From contig NZ_CP136051.1 in NCBI RefSeq assembly GCF_032999765.1, forward strand, positions 1,340,417 through 1,404,416: 64,000 nucleotides of DNA, given 5' to 3'. A program made the translations under genes and the position numbers. Below are positions 8,108-16,904 of this stretch, piece after piece. Position 1 is the stretch's first letter, and every line of letters begins with the position of its first letter. Under the pieces are notes generated by a model. The model was not told the DNA's origin, searched no databases, and worked only from the letters and a program-made list of their open reading frames with translations. This DNA comes from Imperialibacter roseus. Lineage in GTDB: Bacteria > Bacteroidota > Bacteroidia > Cytophagales > Cyclobacteriaceae.

Positions 8108-9202
8108 TTATTTGTCACCGGCGAGAAAAAGCTCGACGATCCGATCACTTACATTTCCATACTTTGTAACAGAGGAGTTTGACAAAAGCACGAGAATCAA
8201 GCCTTCTTTGGGGTAGACCCGGAAGTCGGTAATGCCTCCCACTGAACCGCCTGTGTGGCCGAACCCTTTTCTGCCATTCTTTTCCCATACGCCCCAACCC
8301 ACACCATACCCTGTTACTTTACCATCGGCCAACGCTTGGGAGGTAAGTAAGATCGAACGAACGCTGTCGCTGAGGAATGTTCCGGTGCGGTGAGCCTCCC
8401 CAAATTTGATCAAATCCTTCGTGCAGCTGATAAATCCTCCGCCAGCCCACTTGTAGCTGTTGTCGACGTAGGTGGCATTCACGATGTTGCCAAGGCTGTC
8501 GACGTCGTAAAACGATACACGGCCGGGAATGATTTTGTGGTTGATGTCGGGGGTAGTGTGTTCCATTTGAAGTGCTTCGAAGACATTTTTCTGCACAAAC
8601 GGGAGAAAGTCCTCCCCACTTGCTCCCTCCACCACGGCGCTGAGCAGGTTGAATCCATAGCTGGAGTAAGAGTATTTCGTGCCAGGGGCAAACAGCAGTG
8701 TGTCGTCCCTGAAGATGTTTAGCCCTCCCATTACCGTTGGGTAGTAGGCAGCGCTCAGCATCTCCCGGCCCTGGTAATGTCGAATGCCGCCAATATGGCC
8801 GCCTACCTGCTTCACAGTGATGGGATATCTCTTTTCAGGGAAGTCGGGCACATAGGTTTGCACAGGTTGAGTAAGGTCAAGTTGACCGGCGTCCATCAGT
8901 GTGCCCATGGCAGCCGAGGTAATGGGCTTCGACACGCTACCAATTCTGAACAGTGAATAACCCGCTCTTACCGGCGCTTCATGCTCCAGATCGGCATAGC
9001 CAAAGCCTTGTGACCAAACGACTTCGCCGTTGATAGCGACAGCTACGTCGATCCCAGGCACTTTCTCGGCGGTCATCAGCGAGTCGATCATTCGGCTGCT
9101 TTCTGCAATGGCAGCTTCGTAAGGTGTGGAGGAGGTCTCGGGTTGCTGGCAACTGTAAGCGATACAGATGACAGCCCCGAAAATCAGAAGCAATTTTTTC
9201 AT
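8108..9202 (-). CDS. Serine hydrolase, beta-lactamase/class C family lipoprotein
   Basis: From ATG 9202 the 364-residue protein begins MKKLLLIFGAVICIAYSCQQ, a lipoprotein signal peptide with lipobox ending at Cys18, so it is probably anchored to a periplasm-facing membrane. An upstream in-frame ATG at 9253 would bury the signal peptide and is less likely. The penicillin-binding fold motifs are IGSVSKPIT (SxxK nucleophile), YSSYGFNL (YxS/N) and HTGGSVGG (HTG in place of KTG). This family includes esterases, D-aminopeptidases and beta-lactamase-like proteins. Drug resistance should not be assumed. It stands alone, divergent from the following oxidoreductase. Confidence 0.88.
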   Translation of the reverse strand: MKKLLLIFGAVICIAYSCQQPETSSTPYEAAIAESSRMIDSLMTAEKVPGIDVAVAINGEVVWSQGFGYADLEHEAPVRAGYSLFRIGSVSKPITSAAMGTLMDAGQLDLTQPVQTYVPDFPEKRYPITVKQVGGHIGGIRHYQGREMLSAAYYPTVMGGLNIFRDDTLLFAPGTKYSYSSYGFNLLSAVVEGASGEDFLPFVQKNVFEALQMEHTTPDINHKIIPGRVSFYDVDSLGNIVNATYVDNSYKWAGGGFISCTKDLIKFGEAHRTGTFLSDSVRSILLTSQALADGKVTGYGVGWGVWEKNGRKGFGHTGGSVGGITDFRVYPKEGLILVLLSNSSVTKYGNVSDRIVELFLAGDK

Positions 9203-9326
9203 TATCCAATATAACCAAATTTGAAAGCAGGAGTCACCATTCACATCAAGCAATTAGCTAATGGCAAGAAATGCTTCGAATTCCCGGGACAAATGGTTAT
9301 CTTCAATGAAACCTATTTAAACAGAT

Positions 9327-10727
9327 ATGCAGAGAAGATCATTTGTAGCTACTACCGGAGCGGCAGTTGCTGGCTCCATGTTGGTGAATCCCATGAATGC
9401 CTTTGCCCGGCGGGCAAAAAGGAAAGTCGTCATGGTTGGTACAGGGTCAAGAGGAATTGGCTTCTGGGGGAAGAGGGTTGTTAACAGCTATGGTGACGAC
9501 CTTGAGTTTGTTGGGCTGCATGACGTGAACAAAGGGCGGATGGACCTGGCCAAAAACGAATTCGCACCCAATGCTAAGATGTTCGACAACTTCGACGACA
9601 TGCTTGACAAGACCAAGCCTGATCTGGTGATTGTCACCACCATGGATTCTACCCACCATGAGTTTGTTATCAAATCGCTGAACAAGGGCTACAACGTGCT
9701 CACGGAAAAGCCCATGACGACCGACGACGTTAAATGCCAGGCGATTCTGGATGCGGAGCGGAAGTCGGGCAAAAAGGTGATTGTTGGCTTTAACTACCGG
9801 TATTCCACTTTGGCCACGGCCATCAAGCAGCAACTGGCAGACAATGTAGCCGGGAAGCTTACCTCGGTGGACTTCCACTGGTACCTGAATGTGTACCACG
9901 GGGCCGATTACTTCCGCCGCTGGCATCGCCTGACTGAGAACAGCGGCAGTCTTTGGGTCCACAAGGCCAGTCATCATTTTGACCTCCTCAACTGGTGGAT
10001 CGATTCTGACCCTATTGAAGTGGTGGCATTTGGAGAACTGGAGCATTATGGCAAGAACCACACAGCATTCAAGCACACCAACTGCCGCCCATGCCCCCAC
10101 AAAAGCAACTGCAAGTTTTATTGGGACATGACCAAGAGCAAAAACCTGATGAGTTTGTATGCTGACAACGAAAAATATGACGGCTACCTGAGAGATGGCT
10201 GCGTTTGGAAAGACGACATCAATATCTACGACAAAATGAGTGCTCAGATCAAATACGCTAATGGAGTGGTGGTGAACTATTCGCTGACTACCTATTCGCC
10301 TTACGAGGGCTGGCGTGTGGCATTCAACGGCATGGAAGGCAGGCTCGACAGCTGGGAGGATATTCCATGGCAGCAGGGCAAAGACGAGGTAGACCAGGCC
10401 AACCGCCATGAGCTGGAAATGACCCAGGGCAAAAAAGAAGAGGCTGAGGAGTTTGACCAGATGATGGTGATGAAGAATTTTGCCGACTATCAGCAGATCA
10501 AAGTGCCAAGAGTGAGAGCAGGTCATGGTGGGGGCGACAGCCGACTACAAGACAGGATTTTCAAAGATCCGAATGCGCCTGATCCACTGCGCCATGCGGC
10601 CGGTAGCCGGGATGGGGCCATGGCCGTGCTGATTGGTGTGGCTGCCCGAAAAAGCATAGAGCAAGGCAATAAGAAGATCAAGATTGCCGACCTGACAGAT
10701 TTGAAACCCAGCGTAAAGCGGCTTTAA
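9327..10727 (+). CDS. Tat-exported Gfo/Idh/MocA family oxidoreductase
   Basis: The 466-residue protein starts MQRRSFVATTGAAVAGS, a twin-arginine signal, so a folded NAD(P)-bound enzyme is probably exported to the periplasm. The Rossmann part has VVMVGTGSRGIG and the family motif EKPMTTD (lysine of the EKP motif). The C-terminal half contains a cysteine cluster, CRPCPHKSNCKFYWD with a further DGC downstream, seen in a subset of this family and possibly binding metal. These enzymes oxidise or epimerise sugar derivatives; the exact sugar is unknown. The next gene, some 200 bases away, is unrelated accessory DNA. Confidence 0.88.
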   Translation: MQRRSFVATTGAAVAGSMLVNPMNAFARRAKRKVVMVGTGSRGIGFWGKRVVNSYGDDLEFVGLHDVNKGRMDLAKNEFAPNAKMFDNFDDMLDKTKPDLVIVTTMDSTHHEFVIKSLNKGYNVLTEKPMTTDDVKCQAILDAERKSGKKVIVGFNYRYSTLATAIKQQLADNVAGKLTSVDFHWYLNVYHGADYFRRWHRLTENSGSLWVHKASHHFDLLNWWIDSDPIEVVAFGELEHYGKNHTAFKHTNCRPCPHKSNCKFYWDMTKSKNLMSLYADNEKYDGYLRDGCVWKDDINIYDKMSAQIKYANGVVVNYSLTTYSPYEGWRVAFNGMEGRLDSWEDIPWQQGKDEVDQANRHELEMTQGKKEEAEEFDQMMVMKNFADYQQIKVPRVRAGHGGGDSRLQDRIFKDPNAPDPLRHAAGSRDGAMAVLIGVAARKSIEQGNKKIKIADLTDLKPSVKRL

Positions 10728-10750
10728 TAGTTAATGTATGAAGGCGGGGC

Positions 10751-10920
10751 TTACGCTGTAAGCCTTGCCTTAAAAATCGGCCTGATGGCGAGCCAAATCA
10801 GTGGAGGCAGCCCTGCGCTTAATATAACAGCAATAGTTGGGTTCTCTGTCCCAGCACTTCCAATAAAGGCAAAAACAAACCCCATGGGAATGGCACTGCT
10901 GGCCAGCGCCAGGTGGAAAC
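10751..10920 (-). pseudogene. 3'-terminal fragment of a dedA-family gene
   Basis: Read on the minus strand, this segment encodes the last 50 or so residues of the dedA-family protein found intact at 12042-12677, ending in TAA at 10751. Bases 10836-10912 are identical to 12127-12203. The remaining differences are almost all synonymous; only the last two residues differ (TA instead of KL). No start or N-terminal part is present. The pattern suggests a copy from a related strain rather than a fresh local duplication. Confidence 0.85.
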
Positions 10921-10928
10921 TATCTAAT

Positions 10929-11996
10929 ATGCAAGAATACGAACTTACAAAGAGTGAGTTGGGGGAAGCCCAGAGAATTCGTGTGGCTGTGCGAAAGGGA
11001 GCGGAGTATGGTCGATGTTTTTTTCAATCATGTAGCAAGCCCCCAATTAGGTCTCATGTAGTTCAGGAGAATGGGCCACTTCGTGATATCTCTGTCGGGG
11101 GTAAAATTATACAATTGTCCTCAAAGCCGATGATCAGGGCTGGTGTTCGCCCGCCGGGCTATTACGAGTTTGTTGAATGCGACATAGGAGCAAGGTTTGG
11201 AGATGTGGCTACGTTTTATGGATTCTGCAATGTTCATGATCCTTTGCTCTTTGAGTCAATCGAGCCAAAAGGCTACGGAGCCAAGGTCGATTGGCGTTGC
11301 TATAGAAACCAGATATTACAGTGTTATCGGATATTTTGTAATGAACTTTATAAGCAAGAGTATAACCTTAAATGGTATGATGAAATGTTTAAATCTACCA
11401 TTCTTTCTGAACAAGCAAAAAATACTTTTAGGCAACGCTATCGCAATTTTTTACTTTCGATTGCCCATGCAAGATTTTTGAAATCACAATTCGAAATGGA
11501 TTTGTTTGCCGGTACAAAATCCTTTATTACTCACGTATTTGAGATTCCTCTAGTACCTATATGTGCAGCGATATCTTATGTTGTCCCTACATTGTATTCG
11601 ATTACAACTGTAGAAATGAACCAGTTCTTGCAGGGGGGATTGCGGCGACCAGAATCTGCTTATAACTTTGTTAACGTATTTCCTAGTAGTAAGTCCTTGG
11701 TAGTTATTCTTGCTACATCTGGTGATGCCACACTACCTAATCGAATGGATTTAGATATAATTGGGAAGATGTCAGAGTGGGAAAAGATGCTGCTAGTTAG
11801 TCGACTTATCCTTGTCCATGGAGAAACCTGGATGATTTCGCCCAAAACTTTTTATAACTGGCAAAAGAGTGGTTTTGATAAGTTTGTTATAGATACAGTA
11901 GATTTTTACTTTCCGTTGGATAGGAAAAATTTACCACTAATCGCAAATATCTTTGACCGCCGCAGAGCTGGCTCCCTTCCTTTAACTCTAGAATAG
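10929..11996 (+). CDS. Unknown protein with Cys/His (treble-clef-like) motif, likely acquired
   Basis: From ATG 10929 the protein has 355 residues. The in-frame extension back to 10734 only reads antisense through the dedA fragment and is not believed. A possible zinc-binding arrangement is visible: Cys30-x4-Cys35, then Ser-His43, and FGFCNVHDPLLFESIE with Cys100 and His103. This resembles degenerate HNH/treble-clef proteins. The remainder is an AT-rich, mostly helical region that I do not recognise. The gene is flanked by direct copies of the dedA 3' end, and its codon and base usage is visibly more AT-rich than its neighbours. A defence or nuclease function is possible but not shown. Confidence 0.6.
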   Translation: MQEYELTKSELGEAQRIRVAVRKGAEYGRCFFQSCSKPPIRSHVVQENGPLRDISVGGKIIQLSSKPMIRAGVRPPGYYEFVECDIGARFGDVATFYGFCNVHDPLLFESIEPKGYGAKVDWRCYRNQILQCYRIFCNELYKQEYNLKWYDEMFKSTILSEQAKNTFRQRYRNFLLSIAHARFLKSQFEMDLFAGTKSFITHVFEIPLVPICAAISYVVPTLYSITTVEMNQFLQGGLRRPESAYNFVNVFPSSKSLVVILATSGDATLPNRMDLDIIGKMSEWEKMLLVSRLILVHGETWMISPKTFYNWQKSGFDKFVIDTVDFYFPLDRKNLPLIANIFDRRRAGSLPLTLE

Positions 11997-12041
11997 GGCC
12001 TTAGGTTATTGCATCTTCTGTCATTTCAACAAGCGCAAAGC

Positions 12042-12212
12042 TTACAGCTTAAGCCTCGCTTTAAATATCGGCCTGATGGCGAGCCAAATCAACGGAGGCA
12101 GCCCTGCGCTTAATATCACTGCAATGGTTGGGTTCTCTGTCCCAGCACTTCCAATAAAGGCAAAAACAAACCCCATGGGAATGGCACTGCTGGCCAGCGC
12201 CAGATGAAAGTG
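12042..12212 (-). repeat. Second copy of the direct repeat (intact dedA 3' end)
   Basis: This is the 3' end of the intact dedA-family gene and the partner of the fragment at 10751-10920. The two copies lie in the same orientation and bracket the acquired gene at 10929-11996. Confidence 0.85.
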
Positions 12213-12677
12213 TGTGGCATTCATGCGCACCATGCCGGCCATGCACGAAATCACCTCAGGGAACACAGGCAGCCAACGGGAAAGCACCACTACCCAGCCG
12301 CCTATTTTGCCGGAAAGCTTCTTTCCTTTTTCGTAGTCCTTTTCACCCAGCAGCTTGATGGCGGCTTTCTCGCCCATGAGGCGGCACAGCCAGTAACCAA
12401 AGGAACCCGTGATAAAAGAACCTGCTGCGCTGATAAGCCCGCCAACCACCGACCCATAAATATAGCCCAGCGCAGACATAACAAGTGTGGCAGGTAGTGG
12501 GAGCAGTAAGTCGCCCATCAGCAGCACGATGCCCATGGCCCAGGCCCAGCTGCCATACTGGCTAAGCCAGCTAACAGAGCCTTCCATAGAGAAAGTCTCC
12601 ATTAGCGGATCGCCCCAAATGAAGAAAGAGGTCAGCACAATGGCTGCCAAAGCAAGGAAAAGGTAGAGCAGACGCAT
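12042..12677 (-). CDS. DedA/VTT-domain (SNARE-associated) membrane protein
   Basis: This is a 211-residue inner-membrane protein with about five hydrophobic segments. The VTT signature is present: GDLLLPLPATLVMSALGYIYG, then GSFITGSFGYWLCR and the conserved SRWLPVFPEVISCMAGM (Arg and Pro of the re-entrant helices). DedA-family proteins are thought to flip or transport lipid carriers and affect envelope integrity. It is monocistronic and transcribed away from the pyridoxamine-oxidase-like gene. Its 3' end exists a second time at 10751-10920. Confidence 0.88.
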   Translation of the reverse strand: MRLLYLFLALAAIVLTSFFIWGDPLMETFSMEGSVSWLSQYGSWAWAMGIVLLMGDLLLPLPATLVMSALGYIYGSVVGGLISAAGSFITGSFGYWLCRLMGEKAAIKLLGEKDYEKGKKLSGKIGGWVVVLSRWLPVFPEVISCMAGMVRMNATHFHLALASSAIPMGFVFAFIGSAGTENPTIAVILSAGLPPLIWLAIRPIFKARLKL

Positions 12678-12782
12678 AAACGAATGTATTCAGGAGGCGG
12701 AATTTAACCAACAGAGAGACGATTTAATACTGCCATTTTTTGAAAGAAACATTTAATTTTAAGTCTCCAAGAAAAGACAATT

Positions 12783-13229
12783 ATGCCGAAGCCTACTCCC
12801 GAACCCATCGACCCTGCCAGAGTACCACAGCTTGCTGCCGAGCTTGTGAAGAAAGTGAAATTTCCTGTGCTGGCCACGATCGACAACGACCAGCCCAGGT
12901 TGCGGCCCGTGTCGCCAGTGCGAACCGATGGCTTTACGGTGTACGTGGCCAACCTGAAGAGCTACGGGAAAACAGCGGAGATTGCAGCCAATCCAAAAGT
13001 GGAGCTTTGCTATGTAGACGAAGAGCACAACCAGGTGCGCATTACGGGCGTGGCAGAGGTGGTCAATGAAAGGGCCTTGCTGGAAGACATCTGGAATAGC
13101 AACCGTCTGTTGCAGCACTACCTGGGCAGCGTTGATAATCCCCAGCTGATTGTGTACAGGGTGGTGCCCAAGAGGGTAAGGTTCATGCTGGAGTGGGCAC
13201 TCGAGTATTATGAGGTGCCGCTGGCCTAG
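12783..13229 (+). CDS. Pyridoxamine 5'-phosphate oxidase-like flavin/F420 protein
   Basis: This 148-residue split-barrel protein has the PNPOx-like core: VKFPVLATIDNDQPRLRPV (beta strands and the flavin-contacting RLRPV), VYVANLKSYGKTAEIAANP and VELCYVDEEHNQVRITGVAEV. Such small proteins bind FMN, F420 or haem and are often general stress-response reductases. True pyridoxine-phosphate oxidase (PdxH) is longer. It should be cytoplasmic. It is a lone gene preceded by about 100 bases that also serve the divergent dedA gene. Confidence 0.85.
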   Translation: MPKPTPEPIDPARVPQLAAELVKKVKFPVLATIDNDQPRLRPVSPVRTDGFTVYVANLKSYGKTAEIAANPKVELCYVDEEHNQVRITGVAEVVNERALLEDIWNSNRLLQHYLGSVDNPQLIVYRVVPKRVRFMLEWALEYYEVPLA

Positions 13230-13378
13230 CGACTTGCCAGCGAAGGGTTAATATACTGGTGTTTCCGCCAACAATTCCCCCATTCAACACTTTTGCTTTG
13301 TGATCTTCATAGCCAGGTAGTAACTTATAGTACCTTCCATGTATTGGAAAGACTATAAACGCTCTAACTACTTAAACT

Positions 13379-14893
13379 ATGGCACCAGCAAGAAAAATCA
13401 ATCGGCGGGAGTTCGTCGGGTCGGCTGCTTTGGCGTCGATGGCATTTACCATTGTTCCGAGGCACGTTGTGGGAGGCACAGGCTATGTTGCTCCCAGCGA
13501 CAAACTCAACCTGGCGTATATTGGGTGCGGCACCCAGGGGATGAGGGAAATGGTTGGTCTTATTGCCAACCCAAAGCTGCAAATCACCTCCGTTTGCGAT
13601 CCCAACAAGCTAAGCACCAATTACATCGACTGGTCACCCTACGGCATCAGGAATAGCATCAGAAAGGCGCTGGGCGACGACTCATGGGGGGCCAATTTCA
13701 ACGGGATCATGGGCGGCAGAGACATCGGCCATGATTTTGTCACAAAATATTATGCAAAAAATAAGCCTTCGGGAAAATACAAAGGCTGCCAGTCCTATGA
13801 AGACTTTCGTGAACTCCTGGAGAAGGAGTCGGGGATCGATGCTGTGAAGGTGATGACACCTGATCATTTGCACGCCACCGTGTCCATTGCAGCCATGAAA
13901 AAAGGCAAGCATGTGGTGATTCACAAACCCATTGCCAACCGGATGTACGAAACCAAACTGACGATAGACACGGCCAGGAAAACCGGCACAAGCACACACC
14001 TGCTGGCCTGGAGCAAGCGCAGTGGCAATGATGTGGTGAAAAAATGGATTGCTGACGGCGCCATCGGCAACCTGAAAGAAATCCATAACTGGTCGTACCG
14101 CCCGGTGTGGCAGCAATGGACGCAAAACCCTACGGAGACGCAGCCTGTGCCCGATGGCTTCAACTGGGACCTGTGGCTGGGCCCTGTACCCGATCGGCCT
14201 TACCATCCCAACTACACCCACTGCGTGTTCCGGGGCTGGTACGACTTCGGTGGCGGCAGTATAGCCGACATGGGCCACTACAGCTTGTGGCCGCTTTTCC
14301 TGACTTTGGGAGTAAAAACGCCTGCCTACAGTGCCGAAGCCTACGGCACCACCACCCGAACGACCGTGGATGGCGTCAGTAAGGGTGTCGTGAACGACGT
14401 TGCCTTCCCTTATTCGAGCATCGTCAGGTTTAAGTTTGCCAAACAAGATACACTTCCTGCCTTCGACCTGTTCTGGTACGATGGAGGCATGAAGCCTCAT
14501 ACGCCTGAAGAGCTGGAAGTGGATGGCAAAGACATGCCTCAGGAGGGTATGATGTTCGTGGGTGATAAGGGAAAGATTTTGGCAGAGTTCAGGTGTGAGA
14601 ACCCAGTGCTGCTGCCCGAGTCAAGGATGAAGAGCTACCTGGCAGGAAAGCCTGCCCCTGAAGAGACCACAGTGAGAGGCGACGATGTTTGGATTGATGC
14701 CTTTCAAAGTAAAACGCAGTCGCCCGGAAGCTTCCTTTATGCAGGGGCTATTTCTGAAACGATCAACCTTGGGGCTGTGGCCCTGCGAGCAGGCAAACGG
14801 GTGGTGTATGACTCGGCGAAGATGGAAATTACGAATGATGCCGAAGCGAACAAGTTCCTGAGAAGGGAGTACCGGAAAGGATGGGAGTTATAG
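13379..14893 (+). CDS. Tat-exported Gfo/Idh/MocA oxidoreductase (long form)
   Basis: The 504-residue protein has a twin-arginine leader (INRREFVGSAALASMAF), NAD-binding loop LAYIGCGTQG, a catalytic-region motif VMTPDHLHATVSIAAMKKGKHVV and HKPIANRMYE in place of EKP. The C-terminal extension with FDLFWYDGGMKPHTP and GMMFVGDKGKILAEF is typical of the long, secreted members common in Bacteroidota and Planctomycetota. It is probably periplasmic and acts on glycan-derived sugars. It is followed 90 bases later by a TIM-barrel sugar isomerase with its own Tat-like leader, which suggests a shared pathway. Confidence 0.88.
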   Translation: MAPARKINRREFVGSAALASMAFTIVPRHVVGGTGYVAPSDKLNLAYIGCGTQGMREMVGLIANPKLQITSVCDPNKLSTNYIDWSPYGIRNSIRKALGDDSWGANFNGIMGGRDIGHDFVTKYYAKNKPSGKYKGCQSYEDFRELLEKESGIDAVKVMTPDHLHATVSIAAMKKGKHVVIHKPIANRMYETKLTIDTARKTGTSTHLLAWSKRSGNDVVKKWIADGAIGNLKEIHNWSYRPVWQQWTQNPTETQPVPDGFNWDLWLGPVPDRPYHPNYTHCVFRGWYDFGGGSIADMGHYSLWPLFLTLGVKTPAYSAEAYGTTTRTTVDGVSKGVVNDVAFPYSSIVRFKFAKQDTLPAFDLFWYDGGMKPHTPEELEVDGKDMPQEGMMFVGDKGKILAEFRCENPVLLPESRMKSYLAGKPAPEETTVRGDDVWIDAFQSKTQSPGSFLYAGAISETINLGAVALRAGKRVVYDSAKMEITNDAEANKFLRREYRKGWEL

Positions 14894-14984
14894 CCAAAGG
14901 ATGGCTGACGTCGTGCCCACAACTTGTTGGTGGCACGACCTGCACCGACAAGACTAACCAAAAGAAGAATTAAACACCTACGAT

Positions 14985-15857
14985 ATGAACAGAAGAGATT
15001 TTATGGGAAAAACAGCGGCTGTTGGGGCCGCCTCCCTGATGGGGCCTGCTGCCTTTGCGGCCTCAAAAACGAAAACGTCAACCCCTATCATTATGAAAGA
15101 TGACATTTCGCTTGCACAGTGGTCGCTGGTGGATGAGGTGAGGGAAGGAAAATGGAAGACCGTCGATTTTGCCAAAGTGGCCAGGGAAGACTTTGGTCTT
15201 AACGGGATAGAATATGTGAACACGCTCATGGAAGTGCCTCACGAAAACTACCTGAAACAGCTTAACAAGAATGCCGCCGACCACGGTGTAAAAAATGTGC
15301 TTATTATGGTGGATGCCGAAGGCGATGGAGCCTCCGATACCAAAGAGGGTCGTAAGCAGTTTGTGATCAATCATCGCAAGTGGATCGACATCGCTCAGTA
15401 TCTTGGCTGTCATGCCATTCGCACCAACTGCAGAGGGCCGGAAGGAGCCAACAAAGACGAAGCGCTTAAATGGGCAGTGGAGTCGTACAATATGCTGCTG
15501 GAGTATGCCATGGAGGCAGGCGTCAAGGTGGTGATAGAAAACCATGGTGGCGTGTCGAACGACGGCGACTGGATGGTGAGGCTGATGCAGGAAGTGAACA
15601 ACCTGTACTTTGGCACGTATCCTGACTGGCGCCGCCCGATGGATGACTTTGACAATGTAAGCTACCTGGAGAAGACGCTGCCTTATGCCCATGGTATGAG
15701 CTATCGCAACCAGCCCACGGAGGAGCTGACAGCCAAAATGATTAACATGGCTAAAAATTCAGGCTACAGTGGCTGGTATGGCATTGAGTCGAGCGGGCGA
15801 GCGGAAATCAAAAAAGGGAAAGAGCTGCTCAATAAGTACTTGTTCAGTAAAAAGTAA
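14985..15857 (+). CDS. Sugar phosphate isomerase/epimerase-like TIM barrel, Tat leader
   Basis: The 290-residue protein of the xylose-isomerase-like TIM-barrel family begins MNRRDFMGKTAAVGAASLMG, a twin-arginine signal. Visible barrel elements include SLAQWSL, FGLNGIEYVN, NVLIMVDAEG, AIRTNCRGPEG, KVVIENHGG (metal-ligand Glu and His) and GWYGIESSGR at the last strand. Family members isomerise or epimerise keto-sugars, or act as 3-keto-glycoside lyases. The export signal and adjacent oxidoreductase point to periplasmic sugar processing. A strong terminator follows. Confidence 0.85.
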   Translation: MNRRDFMGKTAAVGAASLMGPAAFAASKTKTSTPIIMKDDISLAQWSLVDEVREGKWKTVDFAKVAREDFGLNGIEYVNTLMEVPHENYLKQLNKNAADHGVKNVLIMVDAEGDGASDTKEGRKQFVINHRKWIDIAQYLGCHAIRTNCRGPEGANKDEALKWAVESYNMLLEYAMEAGVKVVIENHGGVSNDGDWMVRLMQEVNNLYFGTYPDWRRPMDDFDNVSYLEKTLPYAHGMSYRNQPTEELTAKMINMAKNSGYSGWYGIESSGRAEIKKGKELLNKYLFSKK

Positions 15858-15871
15858 AACTTGGTGTGTAA

Positions 15872-15907
15872 AAAGCTTTCGGCTGGCTTGTGCCGGCCGA
15901 AAGCTTT
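15872..15907. terminator. Bidirectional hairpin terminator
   Basis: A 16-bp stem (AAAGCTTTCGGCTGGC with its near-exact complement, one G-U pair) surrounds a 4-base loop between two convergent genes ending at 15857 and 15919. T-rich ends on both strands allow it to terminate both. Confidence 0.85.
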
Positions 15908-15918
15908 CAAGCGCTTCA

Positions 15919-16797
15919 CTATCGCTGATTCATGAAGGCAAAGCCCCATGTGAAGTTCAGGTAGAAGCCCGTGTAGGGCCTTGAACCTATTTCTGCTGTA
16001 AACACGCTGTTCATCAGTCGCTTGTACTCACCGTCATGCGGATCGAGGTACCACTGAAAGCCACCACGCCAGCCCACAAATTTGTCTTTTTTTAGCTCAG
16101 GAGCGATCGTTTCGTCGCTGAGGCTTCTTACCGGAAAGAGCATTACATCGATGAAATACCGGCCAAAGCCAGCGCCAATTCTATCAATATCGTCGTTGAT
16201 TTTTGTCTTTACGTAAGCCTGAGAGGTTTTTTGCACGCCAATATAAGGCCCCACAAGCGACAGACTCCCAACCGCTGCTGCAGCCTCTATACCGTCGCTT
16301 TCTACCCCAAGGCCCCGGGTATAGATGCCACCCCGCACCCCATACTGGTCTTTGTAGTCCATGTCAGGGATTTTGAGGTATTTGGTTTCTTCAATGGTGT
16401 AGTTCTTGCCATTCTCGTACTTGCTGTCTGCAAAAGGATTGTAGCTCAGGATCACCGGCACTTCTTTTATTTTCGTTTTTGTTTTCAGGGGAAGGAAAAC
16501 GCCGCCTTCCAGGTGATAGCCAAGACCTTTACCGTCTAACTGCCAAAGATCGATTTGGGCATCGCCTTCAAAAGTTAATTTATCAGAAATGCCCATGCGG
16601 GCATTGGCACCAACGAGTATGCTGACGTTAGCTCCGGAAAATTCCGAGCCAAATTCGGGTGCCACAAACTTGGTGTAGGCCTTTTCGGGGTCGTTTTCAA
16701 GAACGGTGTAAGAATAACTCTGTGCTTTGAGTTGGCTCAGCGTGACGACAACTGCGAATAAGGTAAGTGCTAATTTGCGCATAGGTTTTTTTTGCAC
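15919..16797 (-). CDS. Outer-membrane-type protein of unknown function
   Basis: This 292-residue protein has a signal peptide (RKLALTLFAVVVTLSQLKAQ). ATG at 16797 or the sixth-codon ATG at 16782 could be used. Alternating beta-strand-like segments rich in glycine and aromatics run to the end, with a C-terminal strand GFYLNFTWGFAFMNQR, consistent with a beta-barrel in the outer membrane. I recognise no enzymatic motif. It is convergent with the sugar isomerase gene across a shared terminator. Upstream lies the repeat-rich 1-kb region. Confidence 0.7.
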   Translation of the reverse strand: MQKKPMRKLALTLFAVVVTLSQLKAQSYSYTVLENDPEKAYTKFVAPEFGSEFSGANVSILVGANARMGISDKLTFEGDAQIDLWQLDGKGLGYHLEGGVFLPLKTKTKIKEVPVILSYNPFADSKYENGKNYTIEETKYLKIPDMDYKDQYGVRGGIYTRGLGVESDGIEAAAAVGSLSLVGPYIGVQKTSQAYVKTKINDDIDRIGAGFGRYFIDVMLFPVRSLSDETIAPELKKDKFVGWRGGFQWYLDPHDGEYKRLMNSVFTAEIGSRPYTGFYLNFTWGFAFMNQR

Positions 16798-16904
16798 AAA
16801 TATCCTGCGTAGGGTCGTTCGGGGGTATCAGTGCTGTGTGGCAAATCGTATCAGGGGAGGAGGGTATTTGTGGGCTGTATCCAACTACATTAACCCTAAC
16901 TCTA

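Noticed and set aside
8108-9202. Reading the serine hydrolase as a true beta-lactamase resistance gene
   Set aside because: It has the HTG form of the third motif and the general class-C-like fold shared by many esterases and peptidases; nothing indicates drug hydrolysis.
9447-10526. Long minus-strand frame (359 codons) opposite the Gfo/Idh/MocA gene
   Set aside because: It is a shadow of a well-supported Tat-exported enzyme; its His/Val/Leu-rich translation has no domain.
10734-10928. 65-residue N-terminal extension of the unknown accessory protein
   Set aside because: This part reads antisense through the dedA fragment; the start at 10929 is sufficient and lies in the acquired DNA.
13682-14500. 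Minus-strand frame of 272 codons opposite the second oxidoreductase
   Set aside because: Shadow frame with no signal peptide or domain; the plus strand is clearly coding.
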